Part shown: piece after piece, positions 45,401 through 57,303 of the stretch | Layout of the letters: each line of letters opens with the position of its first letter | Numbering within the stretch: position 1 is the first letter of the stretch | Source of the DNA: Branchiostoma belcheri | Lineage: Eukaryota; Chordata; Leptocardii; Amphioxiformes; Branchiostomatidae | Reading direction: 5' to 3' | Assembly (NCBI RefSeq): GCF_001625305.1 | Contig: NW_017804265.1 | Span: forward strand, 1,048,760 to 1,112,759 | DNA length: 64,000 nucleotides | Notes under the pieces: model-generated | The model's database searches: none | What the model was told of the DNA's origin: nothing | Seen by the model: only the letters and a program-made list of their open reading frames with translations | Made by a program: the position numbers and the translations under genes

Positions 45401-46467
45401 GCAGAGGTTCAAGACTGTATGATGCAGTACATGAACTCTATCTAGTGAAGCATGCTGGTACTGCAGGGCTACATATTGTAAGGCAATGTGCTGATGGAAG
45501 ATGTGTATTTCTTCTAGTGATTAGTATGGCTGTTGAAAAAAAGCCTTGTAGCCTTGAAAAATTTATATAATTTTCTCTTCCAGTATCTTCACATTAGACC
45601 ATTAGATGTACAAATACAATCCATTGTGTGATGTAGAAGACTCTATCAGTGTGTCAACTTTGGATTAGTTTGATTGCCTCTGACATGTCTGATGCGTTGT
45701 TTTGGGAATGCACACATTTAGGAGTACGAGCAGGAGTCCACAGCCGAAGCGAAAGCTGTGAAGGACTTGGACAAGTTTGACATGGTCCTGCAAGCCTTCG
45801 AGTACGAGACACTGCAGAAACGTCCAGGACAACTTCAAGACTTCTTCAACTCAACTAGAGGTGTTCTTTTTTTCTGACTCAATAACTCTTTTTGTAACTA
45901 GACTGCACTCAAAGAACCAAGCTGCAATGGAAATTCTGATGAAAACATATAAAACACTTCAAAATAAGATACCTTTGCATGGAGAATAGTGTTTTTATGT
46001 TTACCTACACAGAAGGAAAACACATTGTTTTGCCTCAGTTTCTTCTCCAATCAATGACCTGGACCAGATGTCTGTCACCATGGTAACTGGTGCTGTAACA
46101 GACACCCAGTGGTGTTGGGTTACATTACATAGCAATGAGAGGACAGAAAATGTGTTTGTGCAAGAATAAACAGAGCAGTATTTTGCTAGGATAGACCATG
46201 TGAAGGTAAACATTATGCATTTGCTTGACAAATGCTTCATGTACTATTTTAATATCTATTTTTAAGTAATATGTTGACATGATGTCTCTATTTGTATCCA
46301 CAGGAAAGTTCCATTATCCATTGGTGAAGTCTTGGATGGAAGAACTCAACAGACTGAGAGACAACGACGACACAGATAACCCATTAACCAGAATTGTTAA
46401 CCCATCAACCAAGAGAGATCCTTCTGCAACCAGCAGTGATGTTCAAGAAGAAAACAGTTCTACATAA
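36478..46467 (+). CDS. HDDC2: HD-domain 5'-deoxynucleotidase HDDC2
   Basis: HD-superfamily metal-dependent phosphohydrolase; family members remove phosphate from deoxynucleoside 5'-monophosphates. Exons: 36478-36534, 38663-38787, 39259-39361, 45290-45358, 45722-45860, 46304-46467, giving 218 residues (human about 204). Metal ligands expected of the family are visible: His40 in VADHMYRMA, His69-Asp70 in [18 protein letters not shown], and Asp135 in [14 protein letters not shown]. All introns are GT-AG and all joins keep frame. The last about 40 residues, rich in Asp, Asn, Thr and Ser, do not resemble the human tail. Intron 1 (2.1 kb) encloses MRPL15. Intron 3 (5.9 kb) is packed with elements, one ending 36 bp before exon 4. 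An inverted-repeat element starts 10 bp after exon 3. Confidence 0.94.
36689..37576 (+). CDS. MRPL15: Mitochondrial ribosomal protein L15 (uL15m), intronless
   Basis: Large-subunit mitoribosome protein. A single 295-codon frame, about the length of the human protein (296, from memory), which is encoded by several exons. Residues 1-40 are basic and suit a targeting signal. The uL15 core is clear: [20 protein letters not shown] (40-59), then [17 protein letters not shown] and [19 protein letters not shown]. The C-terminus carries [20 protein letters not shown]. The gene lies wholly within HDDC2 intron 1, same strand, its ATG 155 bp past the HDDC2 donor site. The start codon sits in CCAAGATGGCGGC, a YY1-type element typical of mitochondrial-protein promoters. 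The frame is intact and conserved, so this is not a decayed pseudogene; retrocopy origin is possible, but I see no poly(A) tail or flanking duplication. Confidence 0.95.
   Translation: MAAAGKGTRGALNALKNLPRVALTNIKAMPGALTKAPRRMGGKKKRKCGRGHKGQGQRGTRPRLGFEGGNTPFYLKIPKYGYYDDHSRRRQYPPLSLNRLQYLIDMGRVDTTEPIDLASLTISHAVKINPKRQHYGINLVEEGADIFQAKINIEVQYASELAIATVERNGGTISTAYYDPMALLILCNPIGFFAKGIPIPKRMLPPEDLVEYYTNAETRGYLADPQEIQKARLALAEKYGYKLPDLSLEEQFKMMSIRKDPRQILFGLGAGWLVDLNRKTVLKPTDPDLLEFYKS
37909..37914 (+). terminator. Candidate MRPL15 polyadenylation signal
   Basis: ATTAAA followed within 20-30 bp by a GT/T-rich stretch (TTTTGTTGTCTGGTTTTTC). It lies 333 bp past the MRPL15 stop and inside HDDC2 intron 1, so its use must be kept from ending HDDC2 transcripts. 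Confidence 0.4.
38830..38929. repeat. Family B right half in HDDC2 intron 2
   Basis: CTGTTCTCTTAGTG, GCATATTATCTACATG, TTTCTACTCTTTCCAGCCAC and AAAGCCTAGTAGAGGCTA form a right arm. The left arm is absent. Confidence 0.65.
38950..39045. mobile_element. Family C hairpin in HDDC2 intron 2
   Basis: Ends TAGCCTGGTTACCATCTGG and a complementary GATGGTACCCAGACTA, with inner arms ATTTTGCTCCA and TGGAGCAAAAT, 96 bp. GAATTTGAG occurs on both sides (38941-38949, 39046-39054), an exact target duplication of 8-9 bp. Confidence 0.85.
39371..39636. mobile_element. Inverted-repeat element directly after HDDC2 exon 3
   Basis: Arms of about 36 bp pair: GCGCCTGCGCGAAACCC and TACTG at the left, GGGTTTCGCACAGGCGC and CAGTA at the right. 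A further copy of the outer arm, TTCTGCCGAAGTGC, lies at 39565-39578. Transposon-like, but no clear target duplication. Confidence 0.65.
39668..39720. repeat. Family B left-end fragment
   Basis: TTAGCCTCTACCAGGCTTCAG followed by GGAAGTGGCTGGAAAG and an A-rich run. Only the outer part of one arm remains. Confidence 0.6.
40563..40655. repeat. Family A right half
   Basis: GGGTGGCAAATTGGACCATC, GATACTGTCTTTTTGCCACC, TAGGATCTGCTTGGAGATTA. The left end is truncated. HDDC2 intron 3. Confidence 0.7.
40881..41025. mobile_element. Family A element, complete
   Basis: 145 bp from TAATCTCCAAGCAGATG to GATCTGCTTGGAGATTA. Flanks CTAGGTCC (40873-40880) and CTAGGGCC (41026-41033) agree at 7 of 8 positions, supporting an 8-bp target duplication. 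HDDC2 intron 3. Confidence 0.85.
41523..41734. mobile_element. Family D CGTAA-module element
   Basis: 212 bp, ends GAGGGCCTGCA and TGCAGGCCCTC, flanked by ATTGTA on both sides (41517-41522, 41735-41740). CGTAA occurs eight times, several as AATTCGTAATC. HDDC2 intron 3. Confidence 0.8.
42381..42690. mobile_element. Family D CGTAA-module element, longer and diverged
   Basis: 310 bp from GTGGAGGCCCGGATG to CCCCATGCAGGCCC, flanked by ACTTGA on both sides (42375-42380, 42691-42696). Motifs have drifted to GTAGAGCGTAATC forms. HDDC2 intron 3. Confidence 0.65.
42789..42855. repeat. Family A left-end fragment
   Basis: GATCTCCAAGCAGATC followed by CAAGACAGTATCATTGGC and AAGGCAGTATCCA. Right half missing. 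Confidence 0.5.
43518..43740. mobile_element. Family B element nested in another family B
   Basis: Outer copy remnants are 43518-43545 (TTGGCCAATTTCTACTCTATTC) and 43704-43740 (TCTTTCCAGCCACTCCTGAA to GAGGCTA). Between them, 43546-43703 is a full foldback with ends TAGCCTCTATCAGG and CCTAGTAGAGGCTA. Host bases around CTCTTTCC appear on both sides of the inner copy. Confidence 0.65.
44005..45253. mobile_element. TA-flanked foldback element ending 36 bp before HDDC2 exon 4
   Basis: Terminal arms CCTTCGCCAAGAAGGTTATG and CATAACCTTTTTGGCGAAGG, each beside TA (44003-44004, 45254-45255), 1,249 bp. Pairing continues discontinuously for about 200 bp (for example GGTGGGTAGGT against ACCTACCCACC). A (TG)n(TCTG)n microsatellite lies in the left arm at 44043-44083. 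The centre repeats a module around TTTGCATAATTAATGAG at least three times. No transposase frame. Confidence 0.8.
46014..46236 (+). repeat. Dispersed repeat G in HDDC2 intron 5
   Basis: Shares TTCTTCTCCAA, GTCAATGACCTGAACCAGA-like sequence, ACAGAGCAG and GAAGGTAAACAT with copies at 49698, 59275 (minus) and 60745. Partly degraded. Family not identified; a non-LTR retrotransposon piece is one possibility. Confidence 0.6.
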
Positions 46468-46589
46468 TGCATTGCATATCTCATACCATTCCTCATTGTT
46501 CGTAACTCCAGCAAGGAGTTATACCATAAATTTTTCCTTTCACATTAATTTTGTTGGTTGTTCTTCCAGTTTTAAACTACAGGCTACTG

Positions 46590-47075
46590 TTGCTCTGCAA
46601 AGGCACCCAAAGCGATTTTAGGCCAGTAAAAACTTCTCAAAGTCAATTTTCTGGTCATTTTTTAATGTAGTACCCGGTAGGTTGAATCAATCCCATAGGC
46701 TATAACATACTGATATCTGTGAGGCAATAATGCAATCTTGCTGATGGAAAACAGTTGCTTGTTTTGCATGATAGCTGGTTCTGGTTATCCTCTACCAGGC
46801 TTGGGGAGGCGACTGGAAAGAGTAGAAATCTGCTAAATAGGGAGATAACATGCCAAGGGAGTTTGTCCGTTGAGAGAACAGTTCGCCGCACCCCAACTGT
46901 TCTCTCAACGGACAAACTCCCTCGGCATGCTTATCTCCCTACTTAGCCGATTTCTACTCTTTCCAGCCGCCTCCCCATGCCTGGCAGAGGCTAGGTTCTG
47001 GCTAGTATTTATTGATGGTACCAAAAATAAAGGGACTCCTCACATAACTTGTGTTGTGTCTGTTTCAAATTCTCA
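46590..47075 (+). repeat. Repeat H, HDDC2 3' flank, split by family B
   Basis: TCAATTTTCTGGTCATT, TAACATACTGATATCTGTGA and GGCAATAATGC, then TACCAAAAATAAAGGGACTC match 61.36-61.67 kb, where the family B insertion is absent. It begins about 120 bp after the HDDC2 stop and includes an AATAAA near 47026. Confidence 0.65.
46786..46993. mobile_element. Family B foldback element, full length
   Basis: Near-perfect palindrome of 208 bp with ends TATCCTCTACCAGG and CCTGGCAGAGGCTA. Flanks GGTTCTGGT (46777-46785) and GGTTCTGGC (46994-47002) agree at 8 of 9. It sits inside repeat H, whose uninterrupted relative is near 61.6 kb. Confidence 0.85.
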
Positions 47076-47298
47076 TGCATGCATCTAAAATGCGAATTTT
47101 CTTGCTACATTTATGTTGCTTTTAGCGATATATACAAATATGACTTGGCACGTTGATGCCGTCTTGCACGCGCCACTATCAAAGAGGTGCAAAGTCCTTG
47201 AGTGTAAAGTACAAGTGTGCAGTATTGATCATACGAAGGGGAGTATAGCGTGCATTGATTCTTTCAGCATCGATTGAAGTCAAATCTAGAGGCAAAAG

Positions 47299-50027
<2,729 letters not shown>

Positions 50028-50608
50028 TTTAGATACATGCCCGTGGCAGATCTTAACCGTTAACGTGGTTATACTTTTTGCCACCAATGTTTTATTTCAT
50101 GATTGTATGGTTTCTTTTTGGTGTGGGTCGCCTTTGTCCTAATTGCTATGATTTACATTTGACACACATTTGCATATTCAGATATGAAGCAGATACAGAT
50201 ACAAATATGATATATAGATACAGTGAACTCCATTCAAACAAGTGTCAGGGATGTCGTCTGCAAGAGTGAGGTCATTTCCGCTTCCGCTTGAGCAATACCA
50301 TTCTAATATAGGGGTGCCGGTTTGCACCAATGCCTTGACTGGCAATTTTAATCTGTGTTATAAATTGAAATTATGATTATCATAACTACAATCATGTTAC
50401 ATGCTACATGATAATAGCATTTCAAGAAATTTCATGTCCTTAAAAGCTGTATGTGTGTATGTATGGTCAGTTGAAAAAAACCCTTAGTAGGAAGGTTCGA
50501 AGTTCCAAAAAATAATAACTTGAGACCAAAACATGTAAACGACTATATTGATCGATAAATTGATAGCAATATCATGCTGTTATCAGTAATTAAGGCCACT
50601 ATACATTA
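50028..50608. other. SDR 3' flank, nothing recognised
   Basis: AT-rich. No perfect AATAAA close after the stop codon, so the transcript end is not placed. Confidence 0.3.
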
Positions 50609-50992
50609 GGCCATGTTGATTTGATTATATGGATGACATCCGCGCGCGCATGAATTTTCGGCCGTTTCCAAAAAAAAAAGTTTTCAACCATACTGTAAAT
50701 CGTACAAAACAGTTGCAAAATGAGCAAAAATATACCATAAGTTACAAAAAAAAAAATAATAAAAACTATACCAATGTCGTAGAATGCCAAAATCAAACGA
50801 AAAAAGACGAAATTGTAAAGAAATGAACTTGAAGACTAGATTTTATTCGCCAAACCATATTCTGTGCCATTTGCTCAACCCTCATGACCACGTAGATTTC
50901 ATAATGAAAAGAACTTTTTTTTTTATTCGCACGCGCGCATCAGTTTTGGGGCTCCCGGAGGATGTCATCCATATAATCAAATCAACATGGCC
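50609..50992. mobile_element. PIF/Harbinger-like MITE
   Basis: 384 bp. Long ends pair exactly over GGCCATGTTGATTTGATTAT and ATAATCAAATCAACATGGCC and continue through GGATGACATCC. TTA lies on both sides (50606-50608, 50993-50995), the TWA duplication typical of PIF/Harbinger. A second copy has its right end at 62129, also before TTA. Confidence 0.85.
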
Positions 50993-50995
50993 TTA

Positions 50996-52970
50996 TAAAA
51001 GATAAAACACAGATTAAAATTATTGTCTTCATATAGTCTGATGATATATTTGCACCATGTGCCACTATAAAATGTTGGTTATGCTGCCACATTTGCATTT
51101 TGCTGCGGTCTTTTTTTGTGTGCACTAATAACATTAACAACACCCACCTAGCCGACTATGGTAGGCGTACAGTATGTTTACTCAGGCGTATGTGTACACA
51201 CCAAATGTACAGTGCATGGCAAACACTCCACCAGTTTGGGTGGGGGCCGTTTTAAGACTTGTTAAGAGGACAAAGATCGACGTTTGTTGCAATGATGGTC
51301 CGACTTCTGCCGCCATAAAACGTTACCAACACACCTGTCGTACGGTCTGACCAGGTAAGCTATTGTTTGGTATATACGTGGATCATATCGTCCTATTGTT
51401 TGGGGGATTCTATTCATACCAACTGGCTGAGAAAATAACAAGCGTCTGCACAATACAATGAAAACATGTAGCAGGCCAGTTTCATCACACAAATTCTTAA
51501 TGGACTCATACAATTTCCATGTAACTGTTTATCAGATGACCACATATAGTATGGTGTATAGTATATATAGCGATATGGGGCACATGTAGACTCGCTGTAA
51601 AACGCAATAAGAGTGGTGCAAACCACTGTTATACTCATGCTAGGTATTGAAGCAATTTCGTTTGCTATTGGCGGTGCAAGGGCCGTCAGTTTATTGCATA
51701 CCATGGTTGACAAGTGTACGCTACGTAACCATTATGAATTCTAGTATGCGTAATTGCGTACATGTTAGTATGGATCATAACTGTTTATAATGTGAGAGAT
51801 AATACAAAAATGATGCAATTATACCTAAGATCTCGCATTGACATTTTTAATATCGAACAGTTCCGCAAACGCCAATATAGTTAATTGATTCTGGAATCAT
51901 TTCAAAACCTGCCCGGGCTTAGGACTGTAGCTGATTATTCAGGATCTTACAACCGTATTAATCTCTAATGCGTAATAACGCCATCTACCAATTTTGAAGC
52001 GAACTACAGCCAACCAACCAACATATCGATTGGGCTGTTTTGAGTTCATGTTTTTCCAACAAAGGACTTTTATCAACAGACGGTTCCTCAATAAGCTTTG
52101 CAACACGATCCGCCAGCTGAAAACAGTATTTACTACCTCGATCGATGGTAGACAGGAAATATAATACAGCTTTCCATTCACTGCCATTGTCCAACTCCGC
52201 TGTACACACAAAGCATGACCAACAGTTCAAAGTGTACTTCAGCATCTGTAGTGCTTGTTTTCCGGGCATACGGTGGGTTTTAATGAGGGAAAACACAAGA
52301 TCCGTGCAAGTTGTAAGTTACTACGTGCGTCAGTAGGAACCACAACACGGTATAATGACGCAAGGACATGTCATGTTAAAAGATATATATGTTTTTCTGA
52401 TTTCCGTTTTCAAGGGCTTGTGAGGTAGGTGGAATTTTAAGCAGGGGAATTGAACGTGGCTTTTGGGGGGGGCAGTATTAGCTAAAGGGGGGGCATATGG
52501 GGAGGGGTCTATCGTACATCTCAACTTTGACAACGATTTTATAAATGTATCATTAACAATAACATTATGTACTTCACTACTAACATATACACGTAGTTGG
52601 CTGTAGTCTAGAACGTAGATAAATATCAATACCTGATATGGGAGAATTTCGGATATTGAGAGACCATATTGTAACGAACCCCGGCCCGGGACCATTGGGG
52701 TTTTTACTGGCTCCTCCTGTTTCTTTCTTGTTTCATAAATTTAAATCGGATCCCCCTGCAGTTGTTTTAGACCTGAATCGATATATCAAAGCACTGACAT
52801 GTTTATTCATTCTGTTATGTTGTGTCTCATAGCGATAAAAGTCGATGTGAACTGCAGATGTGACCAAAAAAGGTGACCCGACAACGCAGCGTTGGCAAGT
52901 GAACGTCCATTATTGTCACAGCTGTCGGTCGTGAGTCGTGATCGACCGGTCAAAAGCGACACCTAGCGGA
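50996..52970. other. Intergenic DNA, no gene called
   Basis: A 103-codon minus frame at 51985-52296 looks protein-like but has no family match I can name and no clear splice context, so it is not called. The rest is AT-rich with nothing recognised. Confidence 0.3.
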
Positions 52971-53770
52971 ATGGGTATGGTGAGCAGCAAGCGGCTGCCC
53001 GATGCGGAGGGCTGGTACCAGGTCGGAGTTGTGGGGACGGGGAATAAAGTCTTGGGTGGAGGTAAATATCATTTCTTTAAAAAACTTTTATCCAAACTTT
53101 TAAAAATCTCTATAACCTTGAATATGACCAGACGCAAATTGGTAGGGAACAAATGTCAGAATTACGGTTTGGGTGTTGCAAATTCAATATGTATTTCGTA
53201 GATTCCGAAGAACCTACTTTAAAAAAAAAACACGCATGGACGTTGATACCATATGGAATGCGATACATCAAAATCTACCTCTTAATCAACAACATAAAAT
53301 ATACTAGTAGATATGTATTGAGAAAAAAGTTACCAAACTGGAATACATATAACTCACCATGTTCCCAGCCGACTTTTTGGTCTCTCACTGGTACTAGTAT
53401 TTCTCTCTGTTGAAAAAAAATATGTATTATTATCTCAAATATTAACAATTGTTATTATTTTGCAATATTATTCTATTACTCCACAGGAAGACTGCGAATC
53501 ACAGACACAGATCTAGAATTCATCGGACAAGATGGCGACATCGGACAGTGGTCTCTCACCAGAGTTTTGAGTTACGGTGTGGAGCCGAACATCTTCTATG
53601 TCCAGATCGAGGAGGACATCGTCACCAGAGCCGGGCGGTACCTGGTCTTCAAAACTCCCGCCGCGGGAAAAATCTGCAGAACGGTAGAGAAAATGGCGGA
53701 GAATATTCGGAAGGAAAAACTGAGACAAGAAGCAGAGGGCACCTTTGGTCAGGAGGTAACGCCCTGTTGA
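52971..53770 (+). CDS. Small IRS-type PTB-like domain protein
   Basis: Two exons, 52971-53061 and 53487-53770, join in frame to 124 residues. Residues about 15-105 fit the IRS-type PTB fold of DOK, FRS2 and IRS adaptors: WYQVGVV, GGGRLRITDTDLEFIG, WSLTRVLSYGVEPNIFYVQI, then RYLVFKTPAAGKICRTVEKM as last strand and helix. Unlike DOK and FRS2, the arginine-rich RRYG and GRRC positions are VLSYG and a DIVTR-containing stretch, so the usual phosphotyrosine contacts seem absent. The N-terminus MGMVSSKR fits a myristoylation signal (Gly2, Ser6, basic follow-up), as in FRS2, suggesting membrane attachment. The frame stops 13 bases past a possible donor (GAG then GTAACG at 53756), so a longer spliced form is possible. 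Alternative start: Met3. Confidence 0.65.
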
Positions 53771-53960
53771 CCTAGAACTTTGGAGGGCATTTGTTGACCT
53801 TGAAAATCTGAAGAACAGCAGAGAAGATGGCCTAGAAATTTTGTGAGGAGAAATTGAGACGAGAATCACAGGGTGACATTGGACAGGAGGCCACGGCCTG
53901 TTGACCTTGAACTTTTGAGAGCATTTTCTGACCTTTACTTGAACTTGAAAATTTGAGTGA
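53684..53960. repeat. Tandem duplication of the PTB gene's 3' end
   Basis: Copy 1 (about 53684-53815) spans the last 29 codons, stop and start of the 3' UTR. Copy 2 (about 53820-53960) repeats ATGGC, AAATTGAGACGAGAA, CATTGGACAGGAGG, ACGGCCTGTTGACCTTGAAC in order. Copy 2 has an early TAG after its ATGGCC, so it does not code. Confidence 0.75.
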
Positions 53961-54062
53961 AGTAAGGAAAATCGTGTTAAGTGCCTTTCCCAATGGTGTG
54001 TCATCAGTGCATGTCAGGGGATTGAACCCGGGACCTCTTGGTCTACGTCCATGTAAATACGT
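53955..54062 (-). repeat. tRNA-derived SINE-like fragment
   Basis: On the minus strand GACCAAGAGGTCCCGGGTTC continues as AATCCCC, giving a B box (GGTTCAATCCC), followed by CATTGGGAAAGGCACTTAAC, a tail seen in invertebrate tRNA-derived SINEs as I recall. The A box is unclear. Confidence 0.55.
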
Positions 54063-54525
54063 CCCTTTCAAATCATGCACACTCAACGACAATGATACCA
54101 TATTCATCACAAAAGACACTCTCCACAAAAGAGTACTATTTTTGCTGTGAAGACAGAAACAATTGTGATCGCTGCACTGAAATTTGTTGCAATGCAATTA
54201 CACATATAACGCTCTATGTACATAATGGCGATATCAATTATTAATCACATAACGTTGTGACACATTCACCACAGGAAAAAGGTCAGACGAAGTTTATAAT
54301 GGGACATTGATATTCACGCCTGTTAAGGGAATTGTAACAACCAGACCTACCCGTCACATCTTACGCATACTGACATGGGTAACATTTGGGGTATAAAAGG
54401 AGGAACGGGAATTTACGGGACGTTTTTCTTACATAAAGACTTAAATTTACTAGGCGTTGTCCTTGTCTTTGAGGTTTTTGGTAGCCAACATCAACTTTCT
54501 AATGATTCTGCTACATTGGTGATTT

Positions 54526-54650
54526 GAGAGAGAAAGAGAGGAGAGAGATGGGGGAGGGAGAGGGGTAGAGAGAAAGAGGAGAGAGGGGGAAGAGAGGGAG
54601 AGAGACAGAGACATAGAGGAAGAGGGAGAGAGACAGAGGGAAAGAGAGAT
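54526..54650. repeat. GA-rich polypurine tract
   Basis: About 125 bp of GAGAGA, GGGAG and AAAGAG repeats, nearly all purine on the plus strand. Open frames on the opposite strand (Ser/Leu/Pro-rich) are artefacts. Confidence 0.9.
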
Positions 54651-55560
54651 TTGATAATTTGATTATGAGTACCATGCAAGTACCACAACACGCACTTGGT
54701 GCAAGAGGATTGACTGACTCACCATCATGGCTAGCAAGTCTGAACCGGTTTAAACTGGTACACGATGTTACCAGTATTTTCGAGGCCAATAACACACCCC
54801 AGATAAACCCCACTTCGCCACGTGCAGGTGATTATTGAGATGTTAGTATAACCCACCAGACATGTGTGAGAAGGCATGAGAAATGTTGGTCTTGGCTCGG
54901 AGAAACGTTTCCCGATGACATTCTTAGCACGGCAGACCGAAAATGTGCGGTACGAACGACAGAGAAAACACACCAGGACACGCTCAACTGGTACAGAAAT
55001 GGTCTGACAAGTGCTGCCTAGGTGTCTATGTCTAAGTAAACTTCAACATGTACAGATACCACCTTTATATATCCAGAAAAGCATGTATCTGTGCAACATT
55101 CAGTACATCTTTCTTGTAAAAAAATTGTAACTGGTTTCTAGTTTTCTGCTTGAGTTGTCCCAAACTAAGTATTGTCAGAAGTTGTTTATTAAATTGAAGA
55201 CATCAGTAACAAGTGGTTCGATCCCCCCCCCCTTCCCTGAGGCAAATTCGCAGAACAAAAGGGAGCGTAGATTTAGACGCAAACACTGCTCTACTGTGAC
55301 ATGTAGAAGTTAGTCAGGTAGAAGAAGAAAAATCGGCTTTTCAATGAGGTAATGAGGGTAGAGGTTAAGGTCAGACTAAATATAACAACGTACATCTGAC
55401 ATGAATGAAGTCTTACCAAGTCCATAAACATATATAGAGGTTCTATCTAATGAATCCATGAACATATAGTGCAGTATATCTATGTTACATAGACGAACTA
55501 CCAACAAATGAACATAATGTACTTTAACCACTGGCAACAAAAGCACGTGTATTCTCGGCT
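54651..55560. other. Intergenic DNA, nothing recognised
   Basis: No exon, RNA gene or element end is recognised. A run of nine Cs lies near 55225. Confidence 0.3.
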
Positions 55561-55597
55561 TTCACGTGACGTCACGGGGCTTGCGTAATACAGGCGG

Positions 55598-57303
55598 CCG
55601 CCATTTTGGTGTACCTCGCTGTAGTGCTATGCAGTGTCAAGACATTGGTACCGAAGCCATACAAGTAGTTAACAGCCACACGATAATTTTGCAGTCTTTG
55701 ATGGTTGACAGATGACAAGGATTTCAATGAAATTGTCCATTTTTGAGAGGATAGGAAGTCAAAGGATACGATGACTAAGGATATAGGACGACAAAACTTG
55801 CGTATGTGGTAGCGTATGTGTGAACCAACTTCAAAGACTAACGTTACTAGTCCTACACAGTCCTACAGTGGACAGGATCCGTATGTTGGTCACTCTAGTC
55901 TAATTTTTTTCTCAATAAATGAATTAAGAGAGAGAGGGAGGGTCTGGGAAGTGTGTTTTGGACAGTTCTCTGTGCGCGGGTCACCCGTGTGTCTGATTCC
56001 TTCTCGCGACAACTTGTGACTCGCGTAGCCGAATCGTAAACAACAATTTCGAGAGGAGCGGACGGGTTATCCCCAATCAAATTATGGTAAGCCTAAGTTT
56101 CACCTTTTCTTGGTAATGTAAATCCTTGTTTTACTATCGGTTGCTGTTACAAAATTATGGGTTCTGTGTGTAATAATGCAAAATGCCAGTTTTTATTCAT
56201 GCCCGCGGGCGGCTTTGTTTGTTCAAATTGTTGTGTACTTTCATCTAGCCCCTTCGGTTTCGCCGCTGACAAACTGGAGTTCATGAATATTTTTTCAAGC
56301 ACCAAAAGTACTAGCATGTCTCTGTTGGAACCCCATTAGAATTTCACATGACGGCTTGTCATCCCTGTCGACAGAAATTTTGTTGGCCGCCTCGAGTTTG
56401 CGGGAGTAAATCATCGGCGTTGGGAGGGGAGCCTCCGGGCATAATTTTGTTTACGTACCCTTAGTTGTAGTTTTGCCGTAAAAAGTTTTTGGGTAACCTC
56501 TCACAACCTATGCATGAATTAGCTTGTGAACATTCACATTAGAATATTAGGATATCATGATAAGCCGAATTTTAACCCAACTTTTAGTGCTAAGATCGGT
56601 AATTTTGTTGGGCTGTCAGGGTGAACTCGGAGTTTTAGCACTTAGGCTCAAATTGAGTCAGACTGCCACGTGTACTACAGTATCAAAATAAATTCACTTG
56701 CACCGTGTAAACTTTTGTTTAGTCGATGTTTAATGGAAATTCCTGGGTGCCATTTCTGCATGTACAGGAACATTTCTGACCTCGGTGTAGGGAAGATCAC
56801 GTACGCGATATCCAGCAGCATTGTGTGGCGTCGGGCGGCTTTTGGCGTCAGAAGCCCCGCCCGGTCAAGCCGCCAGACCCGGCTGTTCCTCGGCCCGCTT
56901 GATGCGTTCTCTCGCCCTTTCGGCCCTCGCCTCTCCTTCTGTTCTTTGCTTTCGTCCCAATCTCTGTACTTCTTTCTTCCAAGGTTTTTTTAGTAGGGAC
57001 CCAGGCAACATTGTGTCGGACCCAGGCGGGTGAAGCTTGCCCAGAGTCTGTGGCGATAGTAACTCGCCACAATCTCGGGATATTTCTGTGGCCGTATCCC
57101 CGCGGCTGATCGCAAAAATCCACAATCTGCGATGTTTTTCGGTCAGTTTTTCCTGGTCCTTTCCTTGATTTGTAATCACCTTGGCACACATTGAAAAGAT
57201 ACACTGTGTTTACCACTTTTTTGACCCGCAACCAGCTACAAAACAATGAACCATGTATATAGCGCGTAGGCTACGCGGGGTTGTAGGTACACCAAAATGG
57301 CGG
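55598..57303. repeat. 1.7-kb segment bounded by 19-bp inverted repeats
   Basis: CCGCCATTTTGGTGTACCT at 55598-55616 is exactly complementary to 57285-57303. CACGTGAC lies just outside both ends (55563-55570 and 57330-57337). The right end is 31 bp upstream of the THAP-like start codon on the minus strand. The pattern could be transposon ends or two promoters with YY1 (AAAATGGCGG) and E-box sites. Confidence 0.5.
56863..57254 (-). pseudogene. Degenerate THAP-domain reading frame
   Basis: THAP domains are C2CH zinc-dependent DNA-binding modules in cellular proteins and in P-type and Kolobok transposases. On the minus strand MVHCFVAGCGSKK carries the first two cysteines. The frame then stops, and the domain continues in other frames: SVSFQCVP, then LTEKHRRLWIFAISRGD, then SPAWVRHNVAWVPT, then RAERARERIKRAEEQ. 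At least three frame changes are needed. At the last ligand pair the reading is CGELLS, so the expected histidine is missing. It is therefore broken; sequencing error could explain one shift but not all. No transposase catalytic region is seen downstream. The parts recognised rest on my memory of the family. Confidence 0.55.

Noticed and set aside
51985-52296. 103-codon minus frame with plausible protein character
   Set aside because: No domain I can name, no supported splice sites or promoter. Could be an exon of an unknown gene; RNA data would settle it.
56157-56339. 60-codon frame with CxxxxC and CxxC spacing
   Set aside because: The cysteine pattern invites a zinc ribbon, but the frame is short, isolated and without splice or family support.
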